Shown piece by piece: positions 1-5,139 of a DNA stretch of 5,943 bases (positions are counted from its first letter, which is position 1; each line of letters starts with the position of its first letter). Made by a program: the position numbers and the translations under genes. Source of the DNA: Actinomycetes bacterium (GTDB lineage Bacteria > Actinomycetota > Acidimicrobiia > Spongiisociales > UBA4744); contig JAHEDM010000179.1 of the NCBI GenBank assembly GCA_024641205.1, positions 1 to 5,943 on the forward strand, read 5' to 3'. A model generated the notes under the pieces. It ran no database searches. It was not told the DNA's origin and saw only the letters and a program-made list of their open reading frames with translations.

Positions 1-100
1 TGCCTGTCACGGCAACGACTCGTTGTTCCTGACCACAGACAAGGTGCGCCCCGAGGAGGTGGCCGCCAACCAGGATGTGATTGTTGACGTCTTGCCGTGA
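1..100 (+). CDS. C-terminal end of an unidentified protein (5' end outside window)
   Basis: Reading from base 2, an open frame of 32 residues runs to a TGA at 98-100. The visible tail starts ACHGNDSLFLTTDKV and ends DVIVDVLP. I do not recognise the family. The first residues, A-C-H-G, would fit the end of a CxxCHG haem c-binding motif if a cysteine lies three residues before the visible Cys. Only the last part of such a motif is in view, so this is speculation. The frame is the only long open one at this edge, and a strong hairpin terminator lies 60 bases downstream on the same strand, which supports a real gene end here. It is convergent with tyrA. Confidence 0.6.
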   Translation, partial: ACHGNDSLFLTTDKVRPEEVAANQDVIVDVLP

Positions 101-104
101 AAGA

Positions 105-259
105 AGTGGAAAGTCCAGGGAGGAAAGTGGAAAGCACGTAGCCGGTAGTTAACAGGTCAGTCCGGGGGCGCATTGCGATGCGCCCCCGGACGTTTCTTGG
201 TGGAAAGTGGAAGGTGGAAAATCACCGGCACCGTCAGAGGTTGCTGCGAATCTTTCCAC
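105..259. repeat. Cluster of GTGGAAA heptad repeats in the convergent intergenic region
   Basis: GTGGAAA occurs on the + strand at 106-112, 127-133, 200-206 and 214-220, with a one-base variant (GTGGAAG) at 207-213. An inverted copy (TTTCCAC) lies at 253-259. The copies at 200-220 are in exact 7-base register, while the others are spaced irregularly on both sides of the hairpin at 160-191. The purine-rich composition differs from the GC-rich coding DNA around it. Function is unknown; possibilities are a dispersed intergenic repeat family, a protein-binding cluster or slippage-generated sequence. Nothing else in this intergenic stretch looks like a gene. Confidence 0.7.
160..191 (+). terminator. 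Perfect 14-bp stem-loop, rho-independent-like terminator
   Basis: GTCCGGGGGCGCAT (160-173) pairs perfectly with ATGCGCCCCCGGAC (178-191) around a four-base TGCG loop. On the + strand it is followed by GTTTCTT (192-198), a short T-rich run. On the minus strand the following bases are less T-rich, so it best serves the gene ending at 100. It could also block tyrA read-through from the other side. Confidence 0.85.
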
Positions 260-273
260 TTCCCCCCTTGAAC

Positions 274-290
274 GACCGGCGAAGCCGGTC
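274..290 (-). terminator. Short hairpin directly after the tyrA stop
   Basis: GACCGGC (274-280) and GCCGGTC (284-290) form a 7-bp stem with a 3-base loop, read as TTC on the minus strand. It abuts the tyrA TAA stop (291-293). No T tract follows on the minus strand, so it may be a weak terminator or an RNA 3'-end stabiliser; the larger hairpin at 160-191 may complete termination. Confidence 0.5.
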
Positions 291-1313
291 TTACTCCTCC
301 AGATCAAACCCCTCGGCGACCAGTGCCGACCGAAGGGTCTCGGCCTCTCCGGGCCGCACCGACAGGGTCAGCACGCCTCCCCCGCCGTGAGGGCCATGAC
401 GGAGTTGAAGATCGCGCACATCCACGCCGCTCACCGCCAGAGCCCGCCCGACCGCTCCCAGTTCGCCCGGCCGGTCCTGCATCACCACACGGACCGCAAT
501 CACCGGAGGGGCCATCGCCTGACGGAGGTGGCGCGCCTCCTCGAGTTGGGTGGCCAGCCGCTCGACCGCGCCTTCCTGGAGATCTGATGACCAGATCTCC
601 AGAGTGTCGATCAGGGATCCAAGAACCCGTCGCAGCTCATCCCGGTTGATGACCAGCAATTCGGCCCACCAGGCGGGTTCACTGAGCGCCACCCTGGTGA
701 GATCCCGGAAGCTCCCGGCAGCCAGGTCCAGCGCATGTGGATCTCCGGCGGCTACCTGGACGAGCACCGAGGCGAGCACCTGAGGAAGGTGGCTAATGGT
801 GGCTACGGCGGCATCGTGTTCGGCTGCGGTCATCGTGACCGGGACCGCCCCGAGACTCATCACGATTTCCGTCATGTTCGCAAGATCGCCGCCGGAAGCG
901 CCGTCCGTGCAGAGTATCCAGGTCGCCCCGCGGAACAGCGCCGCCGAGGCAGCTCGCGGACCGGCGTGCTCCCGGCCGGCCATGGGATGACCCCCGACGA
1001 AGTGGGACAAATGCCCAGCCGCCTGGACTACCGGCAGCTTGACGCCTGCCACGTCGGTGACCAGAGCATCCGTGGCCAACCCGGCGAGATCGGCAACCAC
1101 CGCCCCCGGTGGGCCCGCCAGGACAACGAGGTCGGCTTGATGAATCGCCTCGTCGAAACTACCCGCATGCGCATCGATCCCCGCCAGGTCGAGAGCCGCT
1201 TGGATGGCAGCTTGATCTGGGTCCCATCCTTTCACGAACCACCCCGATGCTCGCAGCGCGAGCCCGACCGAGGTTCCGATCAGACCGGTTCCGATGATTG
1301 CGGCGGTCGACAC
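291..1313 (-). CDS. tyrA: Prephenate dehydrogenase with C-terminal ACT domain
   Basis: A 340-aa cytosolic enzyme predicted to oxidatively decarboxylate prephenate to 4-hydroxyphenylpyruvate for tyrosine synthesis. The N-terminal Rossmann motif GTGLIG is at residues 8-13. An Asp in GWDPD (about 31) near the end of strand 2 suggests NAD+ rather than NADP+ use (inference). The family motif HPMAGREHAG starts at His109. The helical dimerisation domain contains HDAAVATISHLPQ (His166, His175) and GSFRDLTRVA (200-209). An ACT domain covers about 271-340, beginning VIAVRVVMQDRPGELG, and in relatives it binds tyrosine or another amino acid for feedback control. The GTG start at 1313 is chosen because the Rossmann fold starts at once. 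It lies 4 nt after the aroF stop with no clear Shine-Dalgarno, which points to translational coupling. The frame stays open upstream into aroF, but that part is antisense-like noise. Length is near that of Bacillus-type TyrA proteins. Confidence 0.95.
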   Translation of the reverse strand: MSTAAIIGTGLIGTSVGLALRASGWFVKGWDPDQAAIQAALDLAGIDAHAGSFDEAIHQADLVVLAGPPGAVVADLAGLATDALVTDVAGVKLPVVQAAGHLSHFVGGHPMAGREHAGPRAASAALFRGATWILCTDGASGGDLANMTEIVMSLGAVPVTMTAAEHDAAVATISHLPQVLASVLVQVAAGDPHALDLAAGSFRDLTRVALSEPAWWAELLVINRDELRRVLGSLIDTLEIWSSDLQEGAVERLATQLEEARHLRQAMAPPVIAVRVVMQDRPGELGAVGRALAVSGVDVRDLQLRHGPHGGGGVLTLSVRPGEAETLRSALVAEGFDLEE

Positions 1314-1317
1314 GAGA

Positions 1318-2340
1318 TCAGATCTGCAGGTGAAGGGCAGCCGCCAGGCTCCTGATCTCATCCATGAGCGCAGCGAACTCGGAGGGAAGGATCGCCTGGG
1401 CACCGTCGACAAGCGCAGTGTCGGGGGCATGATGCACATCGACCATGAACCCGTCGGCGCCGACCGCGATGGCCGCCCGCGCGAGCGGTGCCACCAGATA
1501 ACGATGCCCGCCGGAGTGAGACGGGTCGACCATCACGGGGAGGTGCGACAAGCCTTTCACCACCGGGACCGCGCTGATATCAAGGGTGTTGCGAGTCGAG
1601 GTCTCGAATGTCCTGATGCCTCGCTCGACCATGATGATCTGATGATTGCCTTCTTTGTAGATGTACTCGGCGGCGTTCAGCCACTCCTCCACCGTGGCCG
1701 TGAAGCCTCGCTTGAGCTGGACGGGCCGGGCCTGTCTACCTACCTCGGTCAGCAGCGTGAAGTTGGCCATATTGCGGGTACCGACCCGGAGGATGTCGGC
1801 ATAGGAAGCCACCAGCTCGACATCGCGGGGGTCGAGCACCTCAGCGACGAACGGCATATCGAACTTTTCCCGAGCTTCGGCTAGAAGCTCTAAACCTTTT
1901 TCGCCAAGACCCTGGAATGCATACGGCGAGGTTCGCGGCTTGAAAGCATCGCCGCGCAAGATGTGGGCACCTGCCGCCTGAACAGCCTCAGCGGCCCGGA
2001 ACAGCTGGTCGCGACTTTCAACGGCACACGGTCCGGCCACCACCGCAAACCAACCGCCGCCGATCCGTGCACCCCGTACCTCGATCACCGTGTCGGCATC
2101 TTGGAAGTCACGACTGACGAACTTGAACGGCTTGAGCACCGGCACGGCTCGCTCGACGCCGGACATCGCCTCCCACGGCAATTGCTGAATGCGCTCACGA
2201 TCACCGATCACACCGATGACGGTGTGCTTCTGCCCAACCGAAACGTGGGCCTCCGAATCGATCGAAGCCAAGCGAGCGAGGACCTGGTCCACGTCCTCCT
2301 GCGTCGCATCGGGTTTCATCACAATGATCATCGAACTCAT
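1318..2340 (-). CDS. aroF: 3-deoxy-7-phosphoheptulonate (DAHP) synthase, class I, Thermotoga/Bacillus-like subtype
   Basis: A 340-aa cytosolic enzyme predicted to condense phosphoenolpyruvate and erythrose 4-phosphate into DAHP, the first shikimate-pathway step. Residues 1 to about 70 (MSSMIIVMKPDATQEDVDQV onward) form the ferredoxin-like regulatory domain that mediates aromatic feedback inhibition in the Thermotoga maritima enzyme. The barrel follows, with AGPCAVES (Cys105), FKPRTSPYAFQG (Lys134), RVGTRNMANF, KRGFTATVEEW, ERGIRTFE (239-246), DPSHSGG (His275), VDVHH (Asp301) and ALVDG (Asp312). Cys105, His275, 301 and Asp312 match T. maritima metal ligands Cys102, His272, Glu298 and Asp309 with a constant offset of three; position 301 is Asp instead of Glu. 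The ATG at 2340 is favoured because it overlaps the stop of the 34-aa ORF as ATGA; the ATG at 2331 (337 aa) is an alternative. tyrA follows after 4 nt. Confidence 0.96.
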   Translation of the reverse strand: MSSMIIVMKPDATQEDVDQVLARLASIDSEAHVSVGQKHTVIGVIGDRERIQQLPWEAMSGVERAVPVLKPFKFVSRDFQDADTVIEVRGARIGGGWFAVVAGPCAVESRDQLFRAAEAVQAAGAHILRGDAFKPRTSPYAFQGLGEKGLELLAEAREKFDMPFVAEVLDPRDVELVASYADILRVGTRNMANFTLLTEVGRQARPVQLKRGFTATVEEWLNAAEYIYKEGNHQIIMVERGIRTFETSTRNTLDISAVPVVKGLSHLPVMVDPSHSGGHRYLVAPLARAAIAVGADGFMVDVHHAPDTALVDGAQAILPSEFAALMDEIRSLAAALHLQI

Positions 2341-2441
2341 CTCGCCGTCTCGCGGAATGCGTCTAGGGGCTTGCGTCGCATGATGCCGGTTCGCAGATCG
2401 CACCGCGCACCGTTCAACGGTCTGTTGGCCCAGCCCATCAT
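2337..2441 (-). CDS. 34-aa small ORF upstream of and overlapping aroF
   Basis: A predicted 34-aa peptide starting MMGWANRPLNGARCDLRTGI and ending RRKPLDAFRETAR. Support for translation is a GGAGG Shine-Dalgarno 8 nt before the ATG, and a TGA stop (2339-2337) that overlaps the aroF ATG as ATGA. No such ribosome site stands before aroF itself, so aroF is probably translated by re-initiation from this ORF. It is basic, with Arg or Lys at several places, and has no membrane segment. It holds one Trp, one Phe and no Tyr, so it is not a classic aromatic attenuator leader. AGA occurs twice and CTA once, codons expected to be rare in GC-rich genomes. An almost perfect palindrome, ACCGTTCAACGGT, lies inside it (2409-2421). 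Function is unknown: it may be a regulatory leader peptide or a small operon protein. The RRKPLDAF stretch loosely recalls N-termini of some APC permeases, so a gene remnant is also conceivable. Confidence 0.6.
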   Translation of the reverse strand: MMGWANRPLNGARCDLRTGIMRRKPLDAFRETAR

Positions 2442-2449
2442 CTTGTCAG

Positions 2450-2454
2450 CCTCC
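2450..2454 (-). promoter_or_regulatory. Strong Shine-Dalgarno for the 34-aa ORF
   Basis: The minus strand reads GGTGGAGG CTGACAAG ATG: GGAGG at 2454-2450, 8 nt before the ATG at 2441. It sits between the stop of the 85-aa gene (2463) and the small ORF. It is the only consensus ribosome site I see in this operon and decides the start of the small ORF. Confidence 0.75.
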
Positions 2455-2462
2455 ACCGGTTT

Positions 2463-2720
2463 TCAGGACAGCCCAGCCGGATTTCGTGGGTCGACCACCG
2501 ACAGACGCCTGAGCCGAACACCGTCTGCGACGAGGCCTGCCAGTCCAGCTTCGACCTCGCCGATCATATCCGCCTCCCAGATGGTAACCAGGACGACACC
2601 CCTTTGATCCGAGCCCATCAAGACCAGACGGCAATGGGGATCCTCGACCAGCTCGTCGGCCAACTCAATCATCCACTCAGAGGTGCCTTCTCCACCAAAC
2701 TCGAGCAAGAGGGCTTCCAT
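2463..2720 (-). CDS. Small protein of unknown function, first gene of the aroF-tyrA operon
   Basis: An 85-aa predicted soluble protein starting MEALLLEFGGEGTSEW and ending RRLSVVDPRNPAGLS. I do not recognise the family. The alternation of likely strands (EALLLEFGG, CRLVLMG, RGVVLVTIWEAD, RLRRLSVVDP) with amphipathic helices (SEWMIELADELVED, IGEVEAGLAGLVAD) suggests a small alpha/beta fold. The VLVTIWEAD and final SVVDP strands loosely recall dimeric alpha/beta-barrel (antibiotic monooxygenase-like) proteins; this is a weak guess. The ATG at 2720 is chosen because a TACCAT -10 box lies 7 nt upstream, fitting a leaderless mRNA, and because the protein-like composition begins there. The frame remains open upstream to 3122, but that part lies antisense to the epimerase gene and is low-complexity, basic shadow sequence. 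The 34-aa ORF starts 21 nt after its stop. Confidence 0.72.
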   Translation of the reverse strand: MEALLLEFGGEGTSEWMIELADELVEDPHCRLVLMGSDQRGVVLVTIWEADMIGEVEAGLAGLVADGVRLRRLSVVDPRNPAGLS

Positions 2721-2756
2721 GCTCGAGATGGTACCCAAAGCCCGGCGAACAGAACC
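2721..2756 (-). promoter_or_regulatory. Probable promoter of the 85-aa gene/aroF/tyrA operon (leaderless)
   Basis: On the minus strand a TACCAT hexamer (2733-2728) fits the actinobacterial TANNNT -10 consensus. The bases CTCGAGC separate it from the ATG at 2720, placing transcription start on or next to the start codon. The -35 region is weak: GGTTCT lies 17 bp upstream at 2756-2751. No Shine-Dalgarno precedes the ATG, consistent with leaderless translation. Confidence 0.45.
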
Positions 2757-2861
2757 GCGGCGAGGGAAGATTCCATGCGAGCAGAGAAGCACCGCACGTT
2801 CTGGCGGCGCACCTTCCCCATTCGCTCCGCGGGCCTGCGGAGAGCCATGGTTCGCCCGGCC

Positions 2862-2873
2862 TACACTTCGCCC
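2862..2873 (+). promoter_or_regulatory. Probable -10 box of the epimerase/acyltransferase pair (leaderless)
   Basis: TACACT at 2862-2867 matches TANNNT and is followed by six bases (TCGCCC) and the ATG at 2874, so transcription should begin at or next to the start codon. I find no convincing -35 at 16-18 bp spacing and no Shine-Dalgarno. It diverges from the operon that starts at 2720. Confidence 0.5.
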
Positions 2874-3818
2874 ATGCACAGGGTTCTGGTGACCGGAGCG
2901 TCGTCGTGGGTGGGAGGACAGTTGGTCCGAAGCCTCGAATCGCGGGCTGATACGGAAGTGTTCGCCGTGGATGAGGTCGAGCCGACCGCCGATTTCTCGT
3001 CCGATTTTCACCTGTCGAGCCTCGACGTCCTCGAGCTGGCAGACCATGTGATCTCCGTACGGCCGACAACCGTTGTGCATCTCCAAACGCTCGACCGGTC
3101 TGCTCTTCTCGGTCCCGATCACGCCCGGTCGAGTGTCGTCCTGGGCGCCCAGGCACTATTCGGGGCGATCGGACGCCTTTCCGATGTCAAGAATGTCATC
3201 GTGAAGTCCGACGCGGCCGTATACGGATCAGGGCCCCGCAATCCATCGGTGGTTCGCGAATCCACGTCGACGCCGGCACGCCTGACGAGATATGAACGCA
3301 GCCTGCGGGACGTTGAGTCGTCCGTTTCTCAACTCGAAGCCGAGCTGCCCGGCGTCACGTTCACGGTGTTGCGGTTCAATCCGATCGTGGGAGCAACCAT
3401 CGGCAACCGGCTCAGCCGCTATCTGCGGCTTCCGGTCGTTCCAACTCTGCTGGGAAGCGATCCGCGGCTGCAGTTCGTCCACGAAGATGACGCCGTTCTG
3501 GCTTTGGAGCACTCCATCGACCATCCGACGGCCGGAACCTTCAACGTCAGCAGCGACGGACAGCTCTACCTCAGCCGGATATTGCGCTTGGGCGGTCGGA
3601 TCAACCAGCGGCTGCCTGCCCGACAGTACGGGCTGGCGATGAAAGCGCTCCGGCCCTTCGGCGCCTCGCTTCCCCGACATCTCGACAGCCTCATCAAGTA
3701 CGGTCGAGTGGTCGATACCCGCCTCATGCGGGAGACACTCGGGTTCAAACCGAGCTTGAATTGCCGACGTCTGGTGCTGGCCACCTACGACCGCTTGCCG
3801 GCCCCAACCCTTGGGTAA
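2874..3818 (+). CDS. Atypical extended-SDR / NAD-dependent epimerase-like protein (Rv0501/GalE2-like)
   Basis: A 314-aa protein beginning MHRVLVTGASSWVGG, a Rossmann nucleotide-binding start. The usual TGxxGxxG is modified: the middle Gly is Ser11. Further family segments are TTVVHL (65-70), KSDAAVYGSGPRNPS (111-125), TVLRFNPIVG (164-173), LSRYLRLPVVPTLLGSDPRL (180-199), FVHEDDAV (201-208), GTFNVSSDG (221-229) and YGRVVDTRLMRETLGF (276-291). From memory, these resemble M. tuberculosis Rv0501 (annotated galE2) rather than bona fide sugar epimerases. The SDR catalytic YxxxK is not intact: Tyr140 is followed by Leu at 144, so classic epimerase chemistry is doubtful. The acyltransferase gene starts 5 nt after the stop, implying one mRNA and a joint role, perhaps in envelope lipid metabolism (inference). 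The ATG at 2874 is set by the Rossmann start and the -10 box. The frame is open upstream to 2604, but that part is antisense to the 85-aa gene. Confidence 0.88.
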   Translation: MHRVLVTGASSWVGGQLVRSLESRADTEVFAVDEVEPTADFSSDFHLSSLDVLELADHVISVRPTTVVHLQTLDRSALLGPDHARSSVVLGAQALFGAIGRLSDVKNVIVKSDAAVYGSGPRNPSVVRESTSTPARLTRYERSLRDVESSVSQLEAELPGVTFTVLRFNPIVGATIGNRLSRYLRLPVVPTLLGSDPRLQFVHEDDAVLALEHSIDHPTAGTFNVSSDGQLYLSRILRLGGRINQRLPARQYGLAMKALRPFGASLPRHLDSLIKYGRVVDTRLMRETLGFKPSLNCRRLVLATYDRLPAPTLG

Positions 3819-3823
3819 CCAAC

Positions 3824-5008
3824 ATGGATGAGATCCTCAAACGCCTCAGCGTGCAAGAACTGCGGTCTCTGGCACGAGCTTTGGACATCAGCGGCAGATC
3901 ATCGATGAGCAAGGCGGAACTCGTGCAATCGGTGACCGCAGGGCTCAAAGCGAGCGAACGCCTTTCAGAACCAACCCAGAAGCCGAACCTCCGGCGAGTC
4001 GTGAAAAGCGGCGAAGAAAGAAGGAGAACAACCCGCGATCGGCTGGGACTGATGGTCGATCAGAATCGGACCTGTGACTTCGTCACCATTGAGGGATTTC
4101 CGTGTGGGCTCCCCCCGGTGATCGACCACGACCGGTGTGCTCTGCACGGCGGAACCAACTTCTCCGACCTGGCCATCCCGGCCACGGGCGCCCTTGGGTT
4201 TGACACGTGGCCTGCGCTTCTCCGGCATCTGCAGATGGCAAGCTACGACATTGACGCGCTCGGACTGGATCCGGTGATTGCCGAGATGCTGTGGCACCTC
4301 GGCAACTACATCTACTTCGATTACTTCCGGGTGTTGACAAGGGGCATCGAACACGTGCCCATGGAAGGTGCGGCGGTTCTCGCCGCGAATCATGGTGGAG
4401 CCGCAATCCCCTATGACGCCTTGATGTTGCAGATGGCAGTGACGAATGAAAGCCCGCTTCCGCGTCGGGTGCGCGTGATCGGCACCGAGATCTTCAACAT
4501 GATCCCCACCTACTCGCATCTCTACCGCAAATCGGGAGCGGCCTACGCCGCCAAGGAGGACGCGATGTGGGTACTCGAAAACGGCCACCTGCTCGGAGTG
4601 TTTCCCGAAGGTGTCCAGGGGTTTCAAAAACCCAGCTCGGAGGCGTACCAGCTCCAGCGCTTTGGCCGCGGTGGTTTCGCAAGACTGGCGATGCGGGCCG
4701 GAGCCCCGATCGTCCCCGTCGCCATCCTCGGCTCGGAGGATGTTCACCCCGCCATGTTCACGTCCAAACGGCTGGCGCAACTGGTGCGGCTGGTATTTCC
4801 CCAGCAGCGGGTCGACGAGATGGCAGTGTGGCTCAATCCCATCCCGCTGCCCGTTCGATGGCAGATCCGATTCCTCGAACCAATCGAGGTAGGACCTGCC
4901 ACCGATCGCCCGGACCGGCTCACAGTATTAGAGATAGCGGAAACGGTGCGCTCCCGGGTTCAGAGTGCCCTGGATGTCATGCTCAGCGAGCGGACCAGCA
5001 TCTTCTGA
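3824..5008 (+). CDS. Lysophospholipid acyltransferase-like protein with N-terminal Rho_N/SAP-like segment and Cys3His motif
   Basis: A 394-aa protein in three parts. Residues 1 to about 42 (MDEILKRLSVQELRSLARAL, then SMSKAELVQSV) resemble the Rho N-terminal/SAP-type helical domain. A basic linker leads to C84-x9-C94-x10-C105-x2-H108, with RCALHGG like the small HGG-type zinc motifs of prokaryotic and phage proteins. From about 170 an acyltransferase domain follows: AANHGGAAIPYD (His190, Asp198) replaces the usual NHx4D, and FPEGVQGFQKP (260-270) and VPVAILGSED (297-306) match PlsC-type blocks II/III and beyond. Predicted role is acyl transfer to a lysophospholipid or related acceptor at the inner membrane face; the acceptor cannot be read from sequence. 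No clear transmembrane helix is visible. The ATG at 3824, 5 nt after the epimerase stop with no Shine-Dalgarno, suggests coupled translation. The order matches Rv0501-Rv0502 of mycobacteria, where the second gene is also an acyltransferase-like protein. Confidence 0.88.
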   Translation: MDEILKRLSVQELRSLARALDISGRSSMSKAELVQSVTAGLKASERLSEPTQKPNLRRVVKSGEERRRTTRDRLGLMVDQNRTCDFVTIEGFPCGLPPVIDHDRCALHGGTNFSDLAIPATGALGFDTWPALLRHLQMASYDIDALGLDPVIAEMLWHLGNYIYFDYFRVLTRGIEHVPMEGAAVLAANHGGAAIPYDALMLQMAVTNESPLPRRVRVIGTEIFNMIPTYSHLYRKSGAAYAAKEDAMWVLENGHLLGVFPEGVQGFQKPSSEAYQLQRFGRGGFARLAMRAGAPIVPVAILGSEDVHPAMFTSKRLAQLVRLVFPQQRVDEMAVWLNPIPLPVRWQIRFLEPIEVGPATDRPDRLTVLEIAETVRSRVQSALDVMLSERTSIF

Positions 5009-5023
5009 GAAGTCAGCTGAGCG

Positions 5024-5037
5024 ACCCGGCGCCGGGT
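5024..5037. repeat. 14-bp perfect palindrome after the acyltransferase gene
   Basis: ACCCGGCGCCGGGT is its own reverse complement and lies 15 bases after the acyltransferase stop. As RNA it could form only a 5-bp stem with a GCGC loop and has no T tract, so it is at best a weak terminator; a binding site is equally possible. Confidence 0.4.
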
Positions 5038-5086
5038 ACACCTGCGGCCCGGAAAGGTGTCATCCTGGGGTATCGCTGCACGGTCT

Positions 5087-5125
5087 CCCGATCCGCCCAG
5101 TTCGCATTGCGCAGGTCGGATCGGG
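5087..5125. repeat. Inverted repeat upstream of the zinc-ribbon gene
   Basis: CCCGATCCG (5087-5095) and CGGATCGGG (5117-5125) are exact inverted copies around 21 bases. The right arm ends one base before a CAGAAT hexamer (5126-5131), a poor -10 candidate 8 nt before the GTG at 5140. It may be an operator or an RNA stem; there is no T tract after it. Confidence 0.4.
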
Positions 5126-5139
5126 CAGAATCAACCGAC

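Noticed and set aside
105..220. CRISPR-like array
   Set aside because: The repeat unit is only seven bases, spacing is irregular or zero, and there are no uniform spacers or cas genes.
735..1355. 206-codon + strand open frame across tyrA
   Set aside because: It lies wholly antisense to tyrA, whose motifs are clear; the translation is Arg/Pro/Gly-rich with no recognisable domain, as expected from the opposite strand of GC-rich coding DNA.
2337..2441. Classic aromatic attenuator leader peptide
   Set aside because: The peptide has a single Trp, a single Phe and no Tyr, is not followed by a terminator hairpin with a T run, and its stop overlaps the aroF start, so ribosome-stalling attenuation of the trp type is unlikely.
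1963..2607. 214-codon + strand open frame
   Set aside because: It is antisense to aroF, the 34-aa ORF and part of the 85-aa gene; composition is His/Arg/Thr-rich with no family motif.
2604..2873. N-terminal extension of the epimerase frame to 2604
   Set aside because: The 90 extra residues have no domain, precede the Rossmann start and are antisense to the 85-aa gene; the -10 box at 2862 argues for the start at 2874.
2721..2873. tRNA or structured RNA in the divergent intergenic region
   Set aside because: No cloverleaf, T-loop signature or long stem is visible; the region reads as promoters only.
3761..3823. Earlier start for the acyltransferase
   Set aside because: It would overlap the epimerase gene by 58 bases and add a Pro/Gly-rich stretch without a ribosome site; the Rho_N-like helix begins exactly at the ATG at 3824.
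3965..4780. 271-codon minus-strand open frame
   Set aside because: It mirrors the acyltransferase gene, whose catalytic motifs are on the other strand; no domain is seen in the minus translation.
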